A program made the translations under genes and the position numbers. Positions 43,501 to 53,046 of a stretch of 64,000 nucleotides of DNA are shown here, one piece after another; position 1 is the stretch's first letter, and every line of letters begins with the position of its first letter. Source of the DNA: Ypsolopha sequella (taxonomy: Eukaryota > Arthropoda > Insecta > Lepidoptera > Ypsolophidae). The notes under the pieces are model-generated. The model was not told the DNA's origin and ran no database searches. It was given only the letters and a program-made list of their open reading frames with translations. The DNA is taken from contig OW203986.1 in the NCBI GenBank assembly GCA_934047225.1, positions 16,123,221 through 16,187,220 of the forward strand, written 5' to 3'.

Positions 43501-46500
43501 GAGGAACAAATTGCAATCAATAAACCTACTAAAGAAACAATTAATACAATACTCACTTGGCTAACGTATTAGTGCAAACTATGTATTCTACGTCATCGTT
43601 GTAGGGGTTCAGGAAGGCGAAAGCGGAAGTTCTCAACCAAATCCATTCTCTGTTTTTTGTGCGAAACCGGTACATGAGAGAGATGATCTGCCCTTTCAAC
43701 TTAAGTACTGAAACAAAACATTACATTATCAGTTTCTGAAAGCATGATACAACAAGAAAAGATCGAGAGCCAAACTATAGCTGTAACAATTGAATCAATT
43801 ATTTCTTGCAACTAATAAATCACCTTGTAGCACGACATTTATTGCTATCATATGCTATTAAGTTTCCATATACGTAAAGTAGGAAGGTTTTTAACTCCCG
43901 CAAAACCCGGGGAAACTAGCGGGATTTCGAGCAATGAAACAGCATAGAACTCATATAGAACTCGAAATATACTGCGGTCAGAAGCTCGTTGCACTACACC
44001 ATCAACGTTAAATGTTAGTTTTAACCTCATTATGGTTACACTAGTTCTAACCGGTTGCGCTATACCTGGCCCATACTCCAGACTGACACAAACCTTGGTC
44101 GAAGTTATCTCTCATATGCTGCTGATCCTCAGGATGGTAGAATTCGTAGCAGAGCTTGCCGAGCAGATCGGCGGGCGCATAGCCGACCACCTGCGTGGCG
44201 CGCTGGTCCGCAAACGTGAACCGACCATCCACCGAGTGTCGGGACACGAACTCTATGCCACCGGAACAGAGGCTATTTTCCGATGCGTTCGGAGTTGACG
44301 TCACCTGAGATACGGTGTAGGGGCGTAAGTTATTAATGTTTTATTATAACTTATAAGAAACCGAAAGCGCAATTGTCTCGGGACCGAGGGCACAAATAAG
44401 CGTAAAAAGTAACCGGCAGATACACTTACTTTTTGGAATTATAATTCTCAAAAAAAACTTTATATGATAAATAACAAAGGTTTGGATGTGTTTAACAATG
44501 TGACTTTATTTATGCAGCCAAATAATGTACACTAAAGACCAGTTGGGCGGTAAGAAATGATACCAATGTTAATTATTGTAGTTCAAAATATACTTTCACA
44601 CTCCAACTTCGTGTCCTTTATATGCACAGAGTAAGATCTAGCAAAGTTCGCCAAATAAGAAACTCGTTGGACTTTGCTTCTTATCTTTTACTTAGTCTTC
44701 GTAATACTCCAGCGTACTTTGGCTACATAAATAATAGTCGCCGCTTTTATTAATAAAATAATTCATTTATGATTGGAAAACAAACAGCTTTAAATCTAAT
44801 CCAAACACAACATGGTAATGCAAATTAGCCTATAGTTTTCACAATTGAATATAATACAGTTGATTTGTGAACTGCCAAGTAAATAAGAAATCATTCAGTG
44901 TAATTTAATGTAATATACTTACTAGGTGCAAATAATATATTTAATTGATAATATACATATATGTTTATATAACACAAAGCTGTATCTACACCTACGTAAA
45001 ATATTTGTGATTGCACCTAAACCTTCTTCAAGTCATTTCTTAAAAAATGTAACGATTTGTTTCGGCGTTGCTTTTTAATGAGGACTTACACTGGTAGTAA
45101 AATTCATAGCTAACAAATAATCGGTGAGTATTAACCTGTAAACGTCCGATGGCGACGAGGCAACAGTGTGACGCGTGCAGCTCGTCCTCGACGGGACGGT
45201 CCATCTGCATACCTGGAAACAAGTCTAATGTCCCACATACATAACATTTTGTTCGGTACTAAACATCCTAGAACAATATATCAAAATGTGCATATTCCGT
45301 CCAGTTAACACGTTTATTTTTCATAGACAACAATTTGGCAACATTACTATAAGTAAAACCTTTCGACTAGATAGGTACATTTATTTCGATTGTTGGCCAT
45401 CTAAAATAAATGATGATCGGCCTGGTCAGTGTATATTCTATCCTGATAAATTGTTGCGTACCTGTGGGGGGCCAGTTCTTGATGTAGCCGGTGCAGTGGA
45501 CCACGGCGTAGTTGTGTCCATCGTGCGCGGGGCCGAGCGAGTTGCGCGCGCGCAGGCGGCCGAGATGCGCGCCCTCCGCCGACCCGCCCACGCGCATACG
45601 GCAGATGAACCCGCGCCGCGACCCCATCACTTGACGCATGGAAGCTGGGAGCATAGATACTCGATAATACTATGTCAATATCATCGAACAAGAAAGGGCT
45701 TTCTAACTAAAAAGAACTTTATAACTTGATTGGTAATAAAGATTTTTGTCTTGGATGGGTGGATGTTTGTTACTTCTTCACGCCGTAACTACTTAATCGA
45801 TTGAGCTGAAACTTTGCACAAATGTAGTTTAGACCTGGAATAGGACATAGGCTACTTTTTGTACCATAAATCAGTTCCCATTGGAACAAGAAATAGTGTC
45901 GTTCAGAGACGCGGCTCGGCCTTCAGCCTCTCGAAACATACTATACTAGGGGATTAAATCAGTTATCAAAGACCTCCAAAGACACATTAAAAATATTTAC
46001 AGATTCAATACGACTATACAAAAACTTAATCAACGCTGGCGAAGCCGCGGGCAAATGCTAGTACTACAATAAGGTAATTAAATTACAACAATACAACATG
46101 TCTATTGTCTATCCCTCTCGAGTTATGCGCTATCGAGTTCGACATGGTTTGCTATGGAAGACTAGCAGAAGTAGCATCTATTACATTAAGTTTTACGATC
46201 GAATTTAATGGCCATTTAATATTATTACCGTTACATACAAAATGTAAACGATGGCTTGAATTTAATTTGTAACTTACACTGATGACCTTCTTTCTTGACT
46301 GTGCCAGTCTTGAGGTCAAGTATACGGCCAGTGTTCTGAGGCTCCTGGGTGCTCAGTTGTTCTCTAACTTTCTCCACATCGTCCGGGTGCACTTGGTCGT
46401 ATAGACATGATGAATACCATTCACCCTGCAGTAAAACAATTCATAAGCTTCCGTCAGAACGACTTGTCTGTGTAAGAAAATGAGGCACAAAATAGCTGAC

Positions 46501-49500
46501 CTGTGAGTAGTTAAGTACAGGTGCTATACTGTCACTAACGTATATGATGCGGCCGGTGTCGCAGCTCACTACAAATAAGAATCCGTCTGCTGCTTCTAAA
46601 ATCAAGTGCTTCAGTTCTTGGTCGGTTAGAAAAGATGGTTTGTATGTGCCATCTGTCGACGTGTTACCTGTGCCTAGAATGGAAATATACAAATTATAAA
46701 GTTAACAGCGTGGACAGGTGATCAATATTGGTTTTGGAGGTACATTAACATTTTAAATATAGTTCAAGAAATATAATTTGGGCTGATGATTGGGACGGCT
46801 TAACTATTGTGTTATAGTAGGGTTATTAAATCAGAACTGCTGTTTACACAAAAAATGTAAATGGAGTAAAAGGTTTTGATACATTTTAATATGTACTGGT
46901 GTTCATCACACCTGAACTACAAAATAGATACTACCAGAAGGCCGACCCGACGACGGACCGAAAACAGACGCATACATGCATAGACGCGTACGTATGATGA
47001 TCTCGACGGAATTTCGTATTGGCATTCGACCAACTTCATCCGAGATCGTCGTACGAACGCGTCTATGTGTGCGTGCGCCTGTTTTCACTAATTATGCGGA
47101 GTAAACCTTCTGATTAGTAAATGTTTATAAATTTTAATATTATTTTATACTATCTCATACATAACCCTGTGTGGGTAGTTGTAAAAAAAAAGGTTGGGTA
47201 AAAGGAGGGCTTTTTTCTTACAATTATCGTAACTACTTCTAAAGAATTAGAAGTCTCAACATTTGTTGTTCACAGTTTATAGATAGCCGTGAGCGTAAGT
47301 CGTGACTTACCGGTACGTGCCTCTATTATTCAATTGTTATCCAAAGTTAATCCGAATTGCCTTAAATTATATTTCCTAAACTAGAACTATGCTAATGGAA
47401 GTAAGATCGTATGTACGAGTATATTTCGCAAACAAAGGTTAGATGCTTAGAGGATACATGTATCTTAATATTATACTCTAAGGTGGGATGCATGAAAGAA
47501 ACCTGCCAGGATGGTGAAAACTGATTACAACTACTGATTACTCCAAAATTAAATATGTAAATAGTCAACTGATCCTGATCCATCCTTTCACTTCAACTGG
47601 TGGTAGGCTCCGACCGTGGCTTGTCACCATTCTCATAACGAAACCATGCCGTCAAGCCCGAGTCGTGTTTCGCAATGACCCCATAAAAGACCATGAGTGG
47701 TTACTGGACTTTCTTCAGGTCTTTTCCGGGCGAGCATAGTTAGAGATTTTAGACGGAACTATAAAAGTGGTACCTCTCAAAGCCTTCATATGCGCCACAG
47801 CCATCCGCAGTATGGTGAGCTTGTCGGGCTTGCGCGCCAGAGCGGAGCAGGTGGGCACCATGTCGGACAGCTCAGTGATGTACGCCGTCATCTTGTTGCG
47901 TCGGCGTCGCTCGATCTCGCAGTGGTTCTCACGGCTGATCGTTATGCAGAGATAGTGGTTAAGTTACACACCCCAAACATTGCTTGTGTAATAGCAAAGG
48001 AGATCGAGTGTCCCACTGATTAGCTTACTATCGCCACTTGTGGATTGGAATCACGTTTTAAATTAATATTTAAAAAAAAACGGCGAAGCTCAGGCGGTAG
48101 AACACTGGCCTCTCAATCTTGAGACCCAGGTTCGGTCCCCGGTCGGGCATGCACTAATGAGTTTTTCGGAATTCATGTGCATAGTATTTGTATTACCTAA
48201 TTAATACTTACCACTTGCTGAATGATGAAGGAAACCATTCTGAGGAAACCTGATGTCCAGAAAAGCGTGTATTTGTACCTGAAGAACGGCGATAGGGCTC
48301 ACCACCCGTTGAGGCGTAAGTTCTTAATTTTATTTTAATATTGTAAATGTAATTCGTGATTTGTAATTTTTAATTTTAATTTTGATCTTTTAATTCTATG
48401 GGCCCACAGTGCCTGATTATTAACAATTATAAATAATAAATAAAATAAATAAACGCGGGTATACCAAGTGTTGCATTTCACAATTCACACTCGAAAACCC
48501 TTTTGGGGGTCTGTCGTGACGATGTATCGTCCACACTCGTATTTCTTCGTTTCGCCGACGGTTATTATGTCCCAGCGTAATGAGTGGTAAATCCTTTCGC
48601 CTTGCTTCTGACATAAATGGACTCACAGCTTAACGTGCCATCTGAAGCACGCATACAGAACACAAATGTGCCTCTATGGGATTTGAACCCGCAACCTCCA
48701 GATTATTTGTCAAGACATTATATAATTTATAAAAATTGGTGCGGTTCTTTTTCGTAGTTGAATGTTAACCTTAAAATTGCTGGTTGTACCGAGATATTCA
48801 TAAAAAAGTCTCAGTTGACAAAGTGGTAGTATGATACATTGTAAATTGGATTATCCAGGTACCTATTTCAAGGGAGGTAAGTAAAGGTAATATCTAGGAG
48901 CCATCAAATAAATTGCATTAAAAAGCAATATCATTATCGTGAGTCATAAATAGGGAAGGAGGTTCGCGAGTTGCGTGATAAGTCACGTTTTCAATCATCA
49001 CACGCTCACAACAATGGTAAGGTTATGGGAGGAATGTCAGCGGTTCGAATAAGATGTTTATTGCTAATTGTTAGAAGCAAATTATTTAGAGATAATTTAA
49101 ACTGTAAGATTTTAAATTTATACGTCAAACAATCTTAGGAGAATGGGCTCAGCACGTTTAGATTTTTCATTTTCTCGAATTTTCGGAAGAGTTACACCAG
49201 CCATGGTCGCGGAAGCGGTCATCCAATAGTACGCATTGTTATATGTACTCTAATTTAACCAACAATTTTGTTAAATTATTATGTTATTATTAAATGCGGC
49301 TTTAACATCCACGTGTGACTATTGACTATATGCCCACCGTTTCAGCAATACAATTTCGGCTTTGATAATGCCGAAATGTAATGCATTATCAAGGCCGAAA
49401 TTGTATCTGTGGAACGGTTGGCATATAGTCAACATTAATTACACGTGAGTGTTAAAGCAGCATTAACTAATAATTTAGTATGTCAGATGACGCGAGTTTT

Positions 49501-52500
49501 ATTAACAATTTTGTTGATTTAATGTCTGTATATTAAACCTTTACCTTGCAAATCTTTCCTTATCTTGAATGTTGTCCTCCTCCATCCTAGTATATTTGCC
49601 CCCACTTGCGTCGTCTTCATCGGATCTGGCCAAAAATTAACATTAGAATGAAGTTTCATCAAGGAGTCATACATTAGAGTAAAAATTATTAAAAAAAAAA
49701 AGCCTCTTATAGCCATAGGGTCGGAGGTGGGGCCAGGGAGGGCCCCTCTAGAATCTCAAGTTGCTGCCAGCTGCAAGAAAATGTATGTTTGCCTTTTCTG
49801 ACTAAAAGACAAAGCATATTGAAGAAAATAACACTTTTTTGTGCATATATCAGATAAACAAGTTTCTTTCTTATTATGTTGACCTTACTCTCCTCCCTGA
49901 AATATTGTCTCCTGACACCCATGCCTGTAACCTTAAGGTTAAACGTCAGTAGCTTAGTGCAAAGTGCACTTAACTTTGTTTTTCTTGTTTAGAAATTTAA
50001 ATTAAAAAGCATTTTGGTCTGTGCCATTTGATGCCAATAGTTCAGTATTAGTGAGGTTTATAAAGCTCGACTTTGAAATTTAATGCACAATTAGTCATGT
50101 CTTGTACAAACAAAGTTAAAAGAGCATTTTTAGTTGGTTTTGAGAAGATGATGACTAAATGTGTATACAATTTCAAACTCTTCCTTTATAAACCTCACTA
50201 ATACTGAACTATTGGCGTCAAATGCCACAGACCAAAATGATTTTAAATTTTAAACAAGAAAATCAAAGTTAAGTTATGCACTTCGCGCTAAGCTACTGAG
50301 ACGTTAACCTTAAGGATCGGTTGCGCCAAACATGCTCTCGCGTTTGGACAATTTAGCATATTAAAACAAAATATTTTTAAAGAATAAAATTTGTGTAAGT
50401 AGTTAAGAAATTGAACTAAATTATAATTTTTCAGATTTGACACAAGTATCACAATCATCGAGAAAAATAATGGGAAGATCACTAAAATCACAAAAAACGT
50501 AATTTATAAACATAACTTAACATATGATTGCTTTTTTTATTTTTGAATAAAGTCTTAAATAAATGTGGTTTATGGCACAACTAGCAATGGTATGTATCCA
50601 AGTACAATGAGTAAATACTGAGATTTTACCCCTTTACACTCAGTATTTATCCAAAAAGCAGGATAAATTCTATTCATACATTTTTTAGTTTTGTTTTAAG
50701 ATTCATTCTTCAAGTTGATTTTACTTTATGATAAATGTTTTTGTTGACTATGAGAATTGAAGATTAGCAGAATATCGAATTCTTTCATAAAATTTTAGAT
50801 ATTTTGACTCCAGAAATTTTACATCATGCTAATTAGGATGATATCCTAAACGTGAAATGTTTTAGCATGCATTTCTGGTAAACCTCACTAATACTGAAAA
50901 AACTATTCGCGTCAACTGCCACATACAAGCTCTAACTTCCCTTCACTGAATCAGTTCATGTGTCAGAGTGCTGAAGCTGTTCTGCTCTATTTTAAGGAGC
51001 TGTCCTGGCTGGGCTGACTGACCGGGAGAAAGTGCGCAATATTTACGATTGCAGAGATTCAGTGCAGGACTCATTGCTCCCACTATGAATTTAGAATTTA
51101 GCTCCTAAATAAGAAATACAAAGTTAAGTTATGCACTTTAAGCGACTGACATTTAACCTTAATGTAAAACAAAAAGAATAATGGAAGAACAACAAAACAA
51201 AAGACAAATTGTGCCCAATTGTTGGTAACTAAAACAAAATTTTTTTTTTTTAACAATGCTTTTTTTTCTTTATTTCAATTTAAAATTTATTCGATTTCTA
51301 CTGCTATGGAACATGTTACAGTTTTCGAAATGTTATGGTATGATATGAAACTTCATGAAACATGGAAAATGTTTATCTGAAATGCTGTTAACTTGCCATT
51401 AATGTAATAAAAATTGGTTCTGGAAAGTAACAGCTATCAATGATATGAATATTGAGCTTGACTTAGTCTTCATGCAATGTTATGTGACAATGATGAGTGT
51501 AAAAAACGAGAAATAAATGAAACTGGTTATTGAATCCACACAACAGTGAGACATATCAACTCACCCAATACTGCCAGCACGGCGCTTTTGTATATCCTTT
51601 GCTGGATCAGCCCCTATAAACATAATAGCTTTTTATGTATTAATTAATGTTAAGTTGCTACCTTCCAGAACCAGGTACTGACAGAAAAATTATGTTTTTT
51701 TGAGAAAACTATAACATGTGACTTTGTGGTGTAATTAAATATGGTACGGTGATCTCCACTCCTTTTGAAAAGGATATCAAACTAACAACAAATTTTGTCT
51801 TTTCTCACAACAAAATATAGCCTAAAAACAGGGAAATTGCTGTAACATTTTTTCATGTTGGTAAATTACCTAATTAATTAAATAATTATTTAACAAATTC
51901 AATTACTGGTAATGATTTTATGTCATATTGCATACTTTACATTGTGTATTGACAAATAAAGTCACAGCTTGTTGTTTGTGCCCGGCCCTTGTTTTCTATA
52001 GAGGATTTAAGAATAACAGAGGCTTCTTAGAAGCCCAATGGATTTATACAAATTAAATTACATGTAGTACACAACTATTTCTTGCTGTAACTTTCACAGT
52101 ACTTGAGGGTTGTATGTAGGTAAGGGGGCACTATGGGAAGACTTTAAATATTTCAGAAATCCTTCAGCGCTGAAGCGAGGTGGTAGGCTAGGTATGGAAA
52201 TATAACCTATGTGGTTATTTTATCATGACAACCCAGAAATCCTTTAGCACAGAAGATTATTGACACTGACCGAGACTTGAATTTGAAGATAACAAGGTAC
52301 CTATAGATATGGAATCATTGGTATACCATTCATGATCTTTGGCAATTGAAAATATTATATTACAAAAAAATACTCTTAATATCTGAATCGGTTCTATTCT
52401 ATATTGGACTAGTTCTACTCAATCAATAATTGACAAAAAGGTAAATAAAAATAGGTACGTTGTTAGGTAATAACTACAGGTAGGCTCTGCAAATTTAGGT

Positions 52501-52758
52501 CTAAATTTGTTCACAATCCTTGACCTAACGACGATCTGAGTAGCTAAGATAGGTTCCCCATCGCCATAAAATTAGGTACCGATTTAAACTTGTTGCCTAA
52601 ACAAATACGAACATTCAATAAGCATTGAGTGCTCTTGTTTATGTTGGATCTACAAAATAAGTACGCAATAGGAAACAATTAAAACCTAATAAGTTTCTAA
52701 ATCTTATCAACACCAATAATAATTACTTACCTGGGATATTGGGAGCCACGGCAGACAT
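37338..52758 (-). CDS. tgo: tango (ARNT/HIF-1beta), bHLH-PAS transcription factor, 14 coding exons
   Basis: The CDS is the minus-strand join of 52758-52731, 51613-51565, 49625-49545, 47934-47774, 46673-46501, 46425-46278, 45644-45462, 45212-45136, 44304-44094, 43707-43557, 42795-42668, 41999-41830, 39318-39114 and 37504-37338. It totals 1932 nt, 643 residues, all in phase. Seen: a KRR nuclear-localisation motif (20-21), basic region with H57, E61 and R65 (the H-E-R DNA contacts of ARNT), HLH to about 105, PAS-A from about 118, PAS-B from about 315, then a His/Pro/Gln/Ala-rich tail and a conserved ending [12 protein letters not shown]...FEDLNINMF. Known: Tango is the common partner of class I bHLH-PAS proteins (Trachealess, Single-minded, Sima, Spineless). 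The bHLH is ARNT-type, not Cycle/BMAL-type. Length agrees with fly Tango (about 640). The first ATG is in weak context (see findings). Confidence 0.96.
37925..38225. mobile_element. Palindromic MITE in the last tgo intron
   Basis: 'tcaagtaaatgtctagaaat' (left) mirrors 'atttctagacatttacttgg' (right), with 'tgcttgctaa.attattgc' ends; the centre is an AT-rich stretch. Confidence 0.7.
38280..38372 (-). repeat. SINE remnant with tRNA-like A box
   Basis: The minus strand reads 'ggtagctcagttggcagga' (consensus A box and D-arm), then soon 'gggacgtaagaatcgtcgg', the same body as the 48.5-kb copy. No complete tRNA follows. Confidence 0.55.
39114..39318 (-). CDS. tgo: tgo exon 13, His/Ala/Pro-rich activation-type region (residues 521-589)
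   Basis: Acceptor ACTAG/AGC and donor ATCCAG/GTCGGT. Encodes Gly/Ala/Pro repeats and [20 protein letters not shown] closely spaced GT-rich region makes the exact donor less certain. Confidence 0.76.
39480..39684 (-). repeat. Probable retroelement 3' tail
   Basis: An A/T-rich segment with tandem TTTA units followed by 'acagcattacagatatccat', typical of a LINE/SINE 3' end in inverse orientation. Weak evidence. Confidence 0.35.
39686..39960. mobile_element. MITE, full copy, beside the mariner
   Basis: Ends 'atatacaacgtgtaacagaa' and its mirror 'ttctgttacacgttgtatat', arms of about 60 bp including 'gaagagcttattcagtcaat'. In the tgo intron between exons 13 and 12. Confidence 0.78.
39961..40150. 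repeat. Tandem partial duplicate of the 39.7-kb MITE
   Basis: Repeats 'gccaaccctgaaatctcg' through the right end 'ttctgttacacgttgtatat' of the preceding unit almost base for base. It lacks the left arm. Confidence 0.78.
40157..40188 (+). repeat. mariner left terminal inverted repeat
   Basis: 32 bp, identical to the reverse complement of 41421-41452; preceded by TA. Confidence 0.96.
40224..41273 (-). CDS. mariner transposase, apparently intact
   Basis: An uninterrupted 349-residue frame, the usual mariner transposase size. The N-terminal half carries paired helix-turn-helix-like segments (about 1-110), then a WVPRLL linker motif (119-124, a variant of WVPHEL). Catalytic acidic residues are D158 (TMDESW), D252 (HQDNARVH) and D287 ([12 protein letters not shown]), with exactly 34 residues between the last two, giving the D,D34D signature. 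The YSPDLAP motif is complete. I see no frameshift or stop. Cut-and-paste transposition into TA is the family activity; whether this copy is active cannot be told from sequence alone. Confidence 0.97.
   Translation of the reverse strand: MEKIEHRAVIKYLNKKGLSPKEIHEDMETTLGESAPSYSTVKKWVAEFKRGRETIEDDPRSGRPSTSTTKENTDKICDLILGDRRLTISRIAEITGISYGRVQNIITVELGFRKVSARWVPRLLSADQKRVRFTISRDCLEVFEADAEDFMSRFVTMDESWVHHHTPETKQQSKQWKRSGSPTPKKAKCVLSANKVMASVFWDSKGVILLDYLPKGETINSRYYCNLLRKLREEIKEKRPGMLRKRVLFHQDNARVHTSVETMAVIHECGYELLPHPPYSPDLAPSDYHLFPNLKKHLGGSKYSTREEVIVAVNDYFDDLPESFFFEGINKLQVRWKKCVDLDGDYVEK
41421..41452 (-). repeat. mariner right terminal inverted repeat
   Basis: 32 bp, perfect partner of the left repeat; followed by TA. 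This is the transposase 5' side. Confidence 0.96.
41520..41760 (-). repeat. tRNA-derived SINE, same family as 48.1 kb
   Basis: On the minus strand it reads 'ggcggtagaacactggcctc' then a B box 'ggttcgatcccc' and 'ggtcgggcatgcacc'; the body ends with text matching 'gaacggtgatagagcccatc'. Lies in a tgo intron just beyond the mariner. Confidence 0.72.
41830..41999 (-). CDS. tgo: tgo exon 12, C-terminal region (residues 464-520)
   Basis: Acceptor TTGTAG/TG and donor CGCCCT/GTAAAT. Ala/Gly/Thr/His-rich ([29 protein letters not shown]). Low complexity; supported by phase on both sides. Confidence 0.82.
42668..42795 (-). CDS. tgo: tgo exon 11, C-terminal region (residues 421-464)
   Basis: Acceptor TGTAG/C and donor CAAG/GTTACT. 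Encodes a charged stretch then [15 protein letters not shown]. The acceptor was chosen among three nearby AGs because only this one keeps the frame of the His/Gln stretch. Confidence 0.8.
42872..43247. mobile_element. Palindromic MITE between tgo exons 11 and 10
   Basis: 'ggtggatggtccaagg' with 'ttccacacgttccatcaact' on the left, exact mirror 'agttgatggaacgtgtggaa' on the right. Arms of about 140 bp. Confidence 0.78.
43557..43707 (-). CDS. tgo: tgo exon 10, end of PAS-B (residues 371-421)
   Basis: Acceptor TTTCAG/TA and donor GCCAA/GTGAGT. Encodes [20 protein letters not shown] and [13 protein letters not shown]. Confidence 0.95.
44094..44304 (-). CDS. tgo: tgo exon 9, PAS-B (residues 301-371)
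   Basis: Acceptor CTCAG/GTG and donor CAAG/GTTTGT. Encodes [38 protein letters not shown] and DNFDQ. Confidence 0.95.
45136..45212 (-). CDS. tgo: tgo exon 8 (residues 275-300)
   Basis: Acceptor TTCCAG/GT and donor TACAG/GTTAAT. Encodes [20 protein letters not shown] and IGRLQ, matching the fly segment before PAS-B. Confidence 0.93.
45462..45644 (-). CDS. tgo: tgo exon 7, PAS-A to linker (residues 214-275)
   Basis: Acceptor TCCCAG/CT and donor CACAG/GTACGC. Encodes [20 protein letters not shown] and [19 protein letters not shown]-rich. Confidence 0.96.
45740..46061 (+). mobile_element. Helitron-derived fragment with CTAG 3' end
   Basis: Internal text resembles the 19.8-kb copy ('cataggctac' and 'agctgaaac'-like phrases). 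The 3' end 'gaagccgcgggcaaatgctag/t' has a GC-rich stem before CTAG. The 5' TC end is missing. In the tgo intron between exons 7 and 6. Confidence 0.6.
46278..46425 (-). CDS. tgo: tgo exon 6, PAS-A (residues 165-214)
   Basis: Acceptor CTGCAG/GGT and donor CAGT/GTAAGT. Encodes [18 protein letters not shown] and [16 protein letters not shown]. Confidence 0.96.
46501..46673 (-). CDS. tgo: tgo exon 5, start of PAS-A (residues 107-164)
   Basis: Acceptor TTCTAG/GC and donor CACAG/GTCAGC. Encodes [20 protein letters not shown] and [18 protein letters not shown], near-identical to the ARNT PAS-A start. Confidence 0.97.
46935..47112. mobile_element. Hairpin MITE between tgo exons 5 and 4
   Basis: 'cagaagg' end, 'catagacgcgtacgtatgat' on the left, mirrored by 'atcgtcgtacgaacgcgtct' and '...ccttctg' on the right. 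Confidence 0.68.
47774..47934 (-). CDS. tgo: tgo exon 4, bHLH domain (residues 53-107)
   Basis: Acceptor ATCAG/C and donor AGAG/GTACCA. Encodes the whole basic helix-loop-helix: [15 protein letters not shown], then [12 protein letters not shown] and [17 protein letters not shown]57, E61 and R65 keep the spacing used by ARNT on its half E-box. Confidence 0.97.
48073..48310 (+). repeat. tRNA-derived SINE
   Basis: Contains an A-box-like 'agctcaggcggtag' and a B-box-like 'ggttcggtcccc' about 40 nt later, followed by a non-tRNA body. A second, inverted copy is at 41520-41760. Not a functional tRNA: the acceptor stem does not close. In the tgo intron between exons 4 and 3. Confidence 0.72.
48470..48700 (-). 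repeat. SINE remnant with B box
   Basis: The minus strand holds 'gcgggttcaaatcccat' (B box GGTTCAAATCC) then a body containing 'gggacataataaccgtcgg'. The A-box half is missing. The body matches the tail of the 38.3-kb copy, so these are one family. Confidence 0.55.
49262..49480. mobile_element. Hairpin element between tgo exons 4 and 3
   Basis: A near-perfect stem of about 48 bp (49323-49371 with 49383-49431; 'tgactatatgccc.accg...' / '...cggt.ggcatatagtca') and an 11-nt loop. Outer mirrored phrases 'gctttaacatccacgtgtga' and 'cacgtgagtgttaaagc'. Confidence 0.75.
49545..49625 (-). CDS. tgo: tgo exon 3 (residues 26-53)
   Basis: Acceptor TGGCCAG/A and donor GCAAG/GTAAAG. Encodes [18 protein letters not shown] then IQDKERFA; the last block precedes the basic region in fly and vertebrate proteins. 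Met40, in strong context AGGATGG, matches the fly start. Confidence 0.93.
49931..50315. mobile_element. Palindromic MITE between tgo exons 3 and 2
   Basis: 'ccttaaggttaaacgtcagt' mirrors 'acgttaaccttaagg', and 'ttcagtattagtgaggttta' mirrors 'taaacctcactaatactgaa'. Arms of about 170 bp. Confidence 0.78.
50878..51172. repeat. Right-arm copy of the 50-kb MITE with a foreign insert
   Basis: 'taaacctcactaatactgaa' and later 'aaagttaagttatgcactt', '...taaccttaa' match the right arm at 50.2 kb. About 170 bp of unrelated sequence lies between. Confidence 0.62.
51565..51613 (-). CDS. tgo: tgo exon 2 (residues 10-26)
   Basis: Microexon of 49 nt, acceptor TTTATAG/GG and donor ATTGG/GTGAGT. Encodes [16 protein letters not shown], whose KRR aligns with the basic nuclear-localisation motif of vertebrate ARNT. 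Confidence 0.85.
52731..52758 (-). CDS. tgo: tgo exon 1 (residues 1-10)
   Basis: Encodes MSAVAPNIP plus one base, donor CCCAG/GTAAGT. The ATG has C at -3 and T at +4, a weak context. Placement rests on phase (1) agreeing with exon 2. Confidence 0.78.
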
Positions 52759-53046
52759 CGGTCAGTAAACTCATTAGTTCACGCTTTAATACCACTATTT
52801 TAATTAATACTTGAAGTTTTGATAAAGCCACAAATTTATAAAAACACAAAAGCCACTTATGTTTATTGTAAACTCACAAACGAAACGCCATTTTGCTGTG
52901 CTGTCTGGCTGCGTTCCGAAATCCGAATTTAAATAAGTAGCTAGGGTCTATTCCGCTTTGGTCGCATCAAAGCATCGCTCACATTAACCAAAATCGAATT
53001 TAAAAGGCCCCCGAAGCGCTCAAACGGTAAAGTCCGAATCTTACTG

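Noticed and set aside
44032..44298. 88-codon plus-strand frame opposite a tgo exon
   Set aside because: Antisense shadow of the PAS-B exon (44094-44304), which has clear protein homology and splice sites.
48073..48150. Functional tRNA gene
   Set aside because: A- and B-box-like sequences are present, but the acceptor stem does not pair and the body continues as a SINE; an inverted copy occurs at 41.6 kb.
37338..52758. Identity as cycle/BMAL1 instead of tango
   Set aside because: The basic region [15 protein letters not shown], the KALRGTGNTST linkage and the terminal FEDLNINMF block are ARNT/Tango features; BMAL-type residues are absent.
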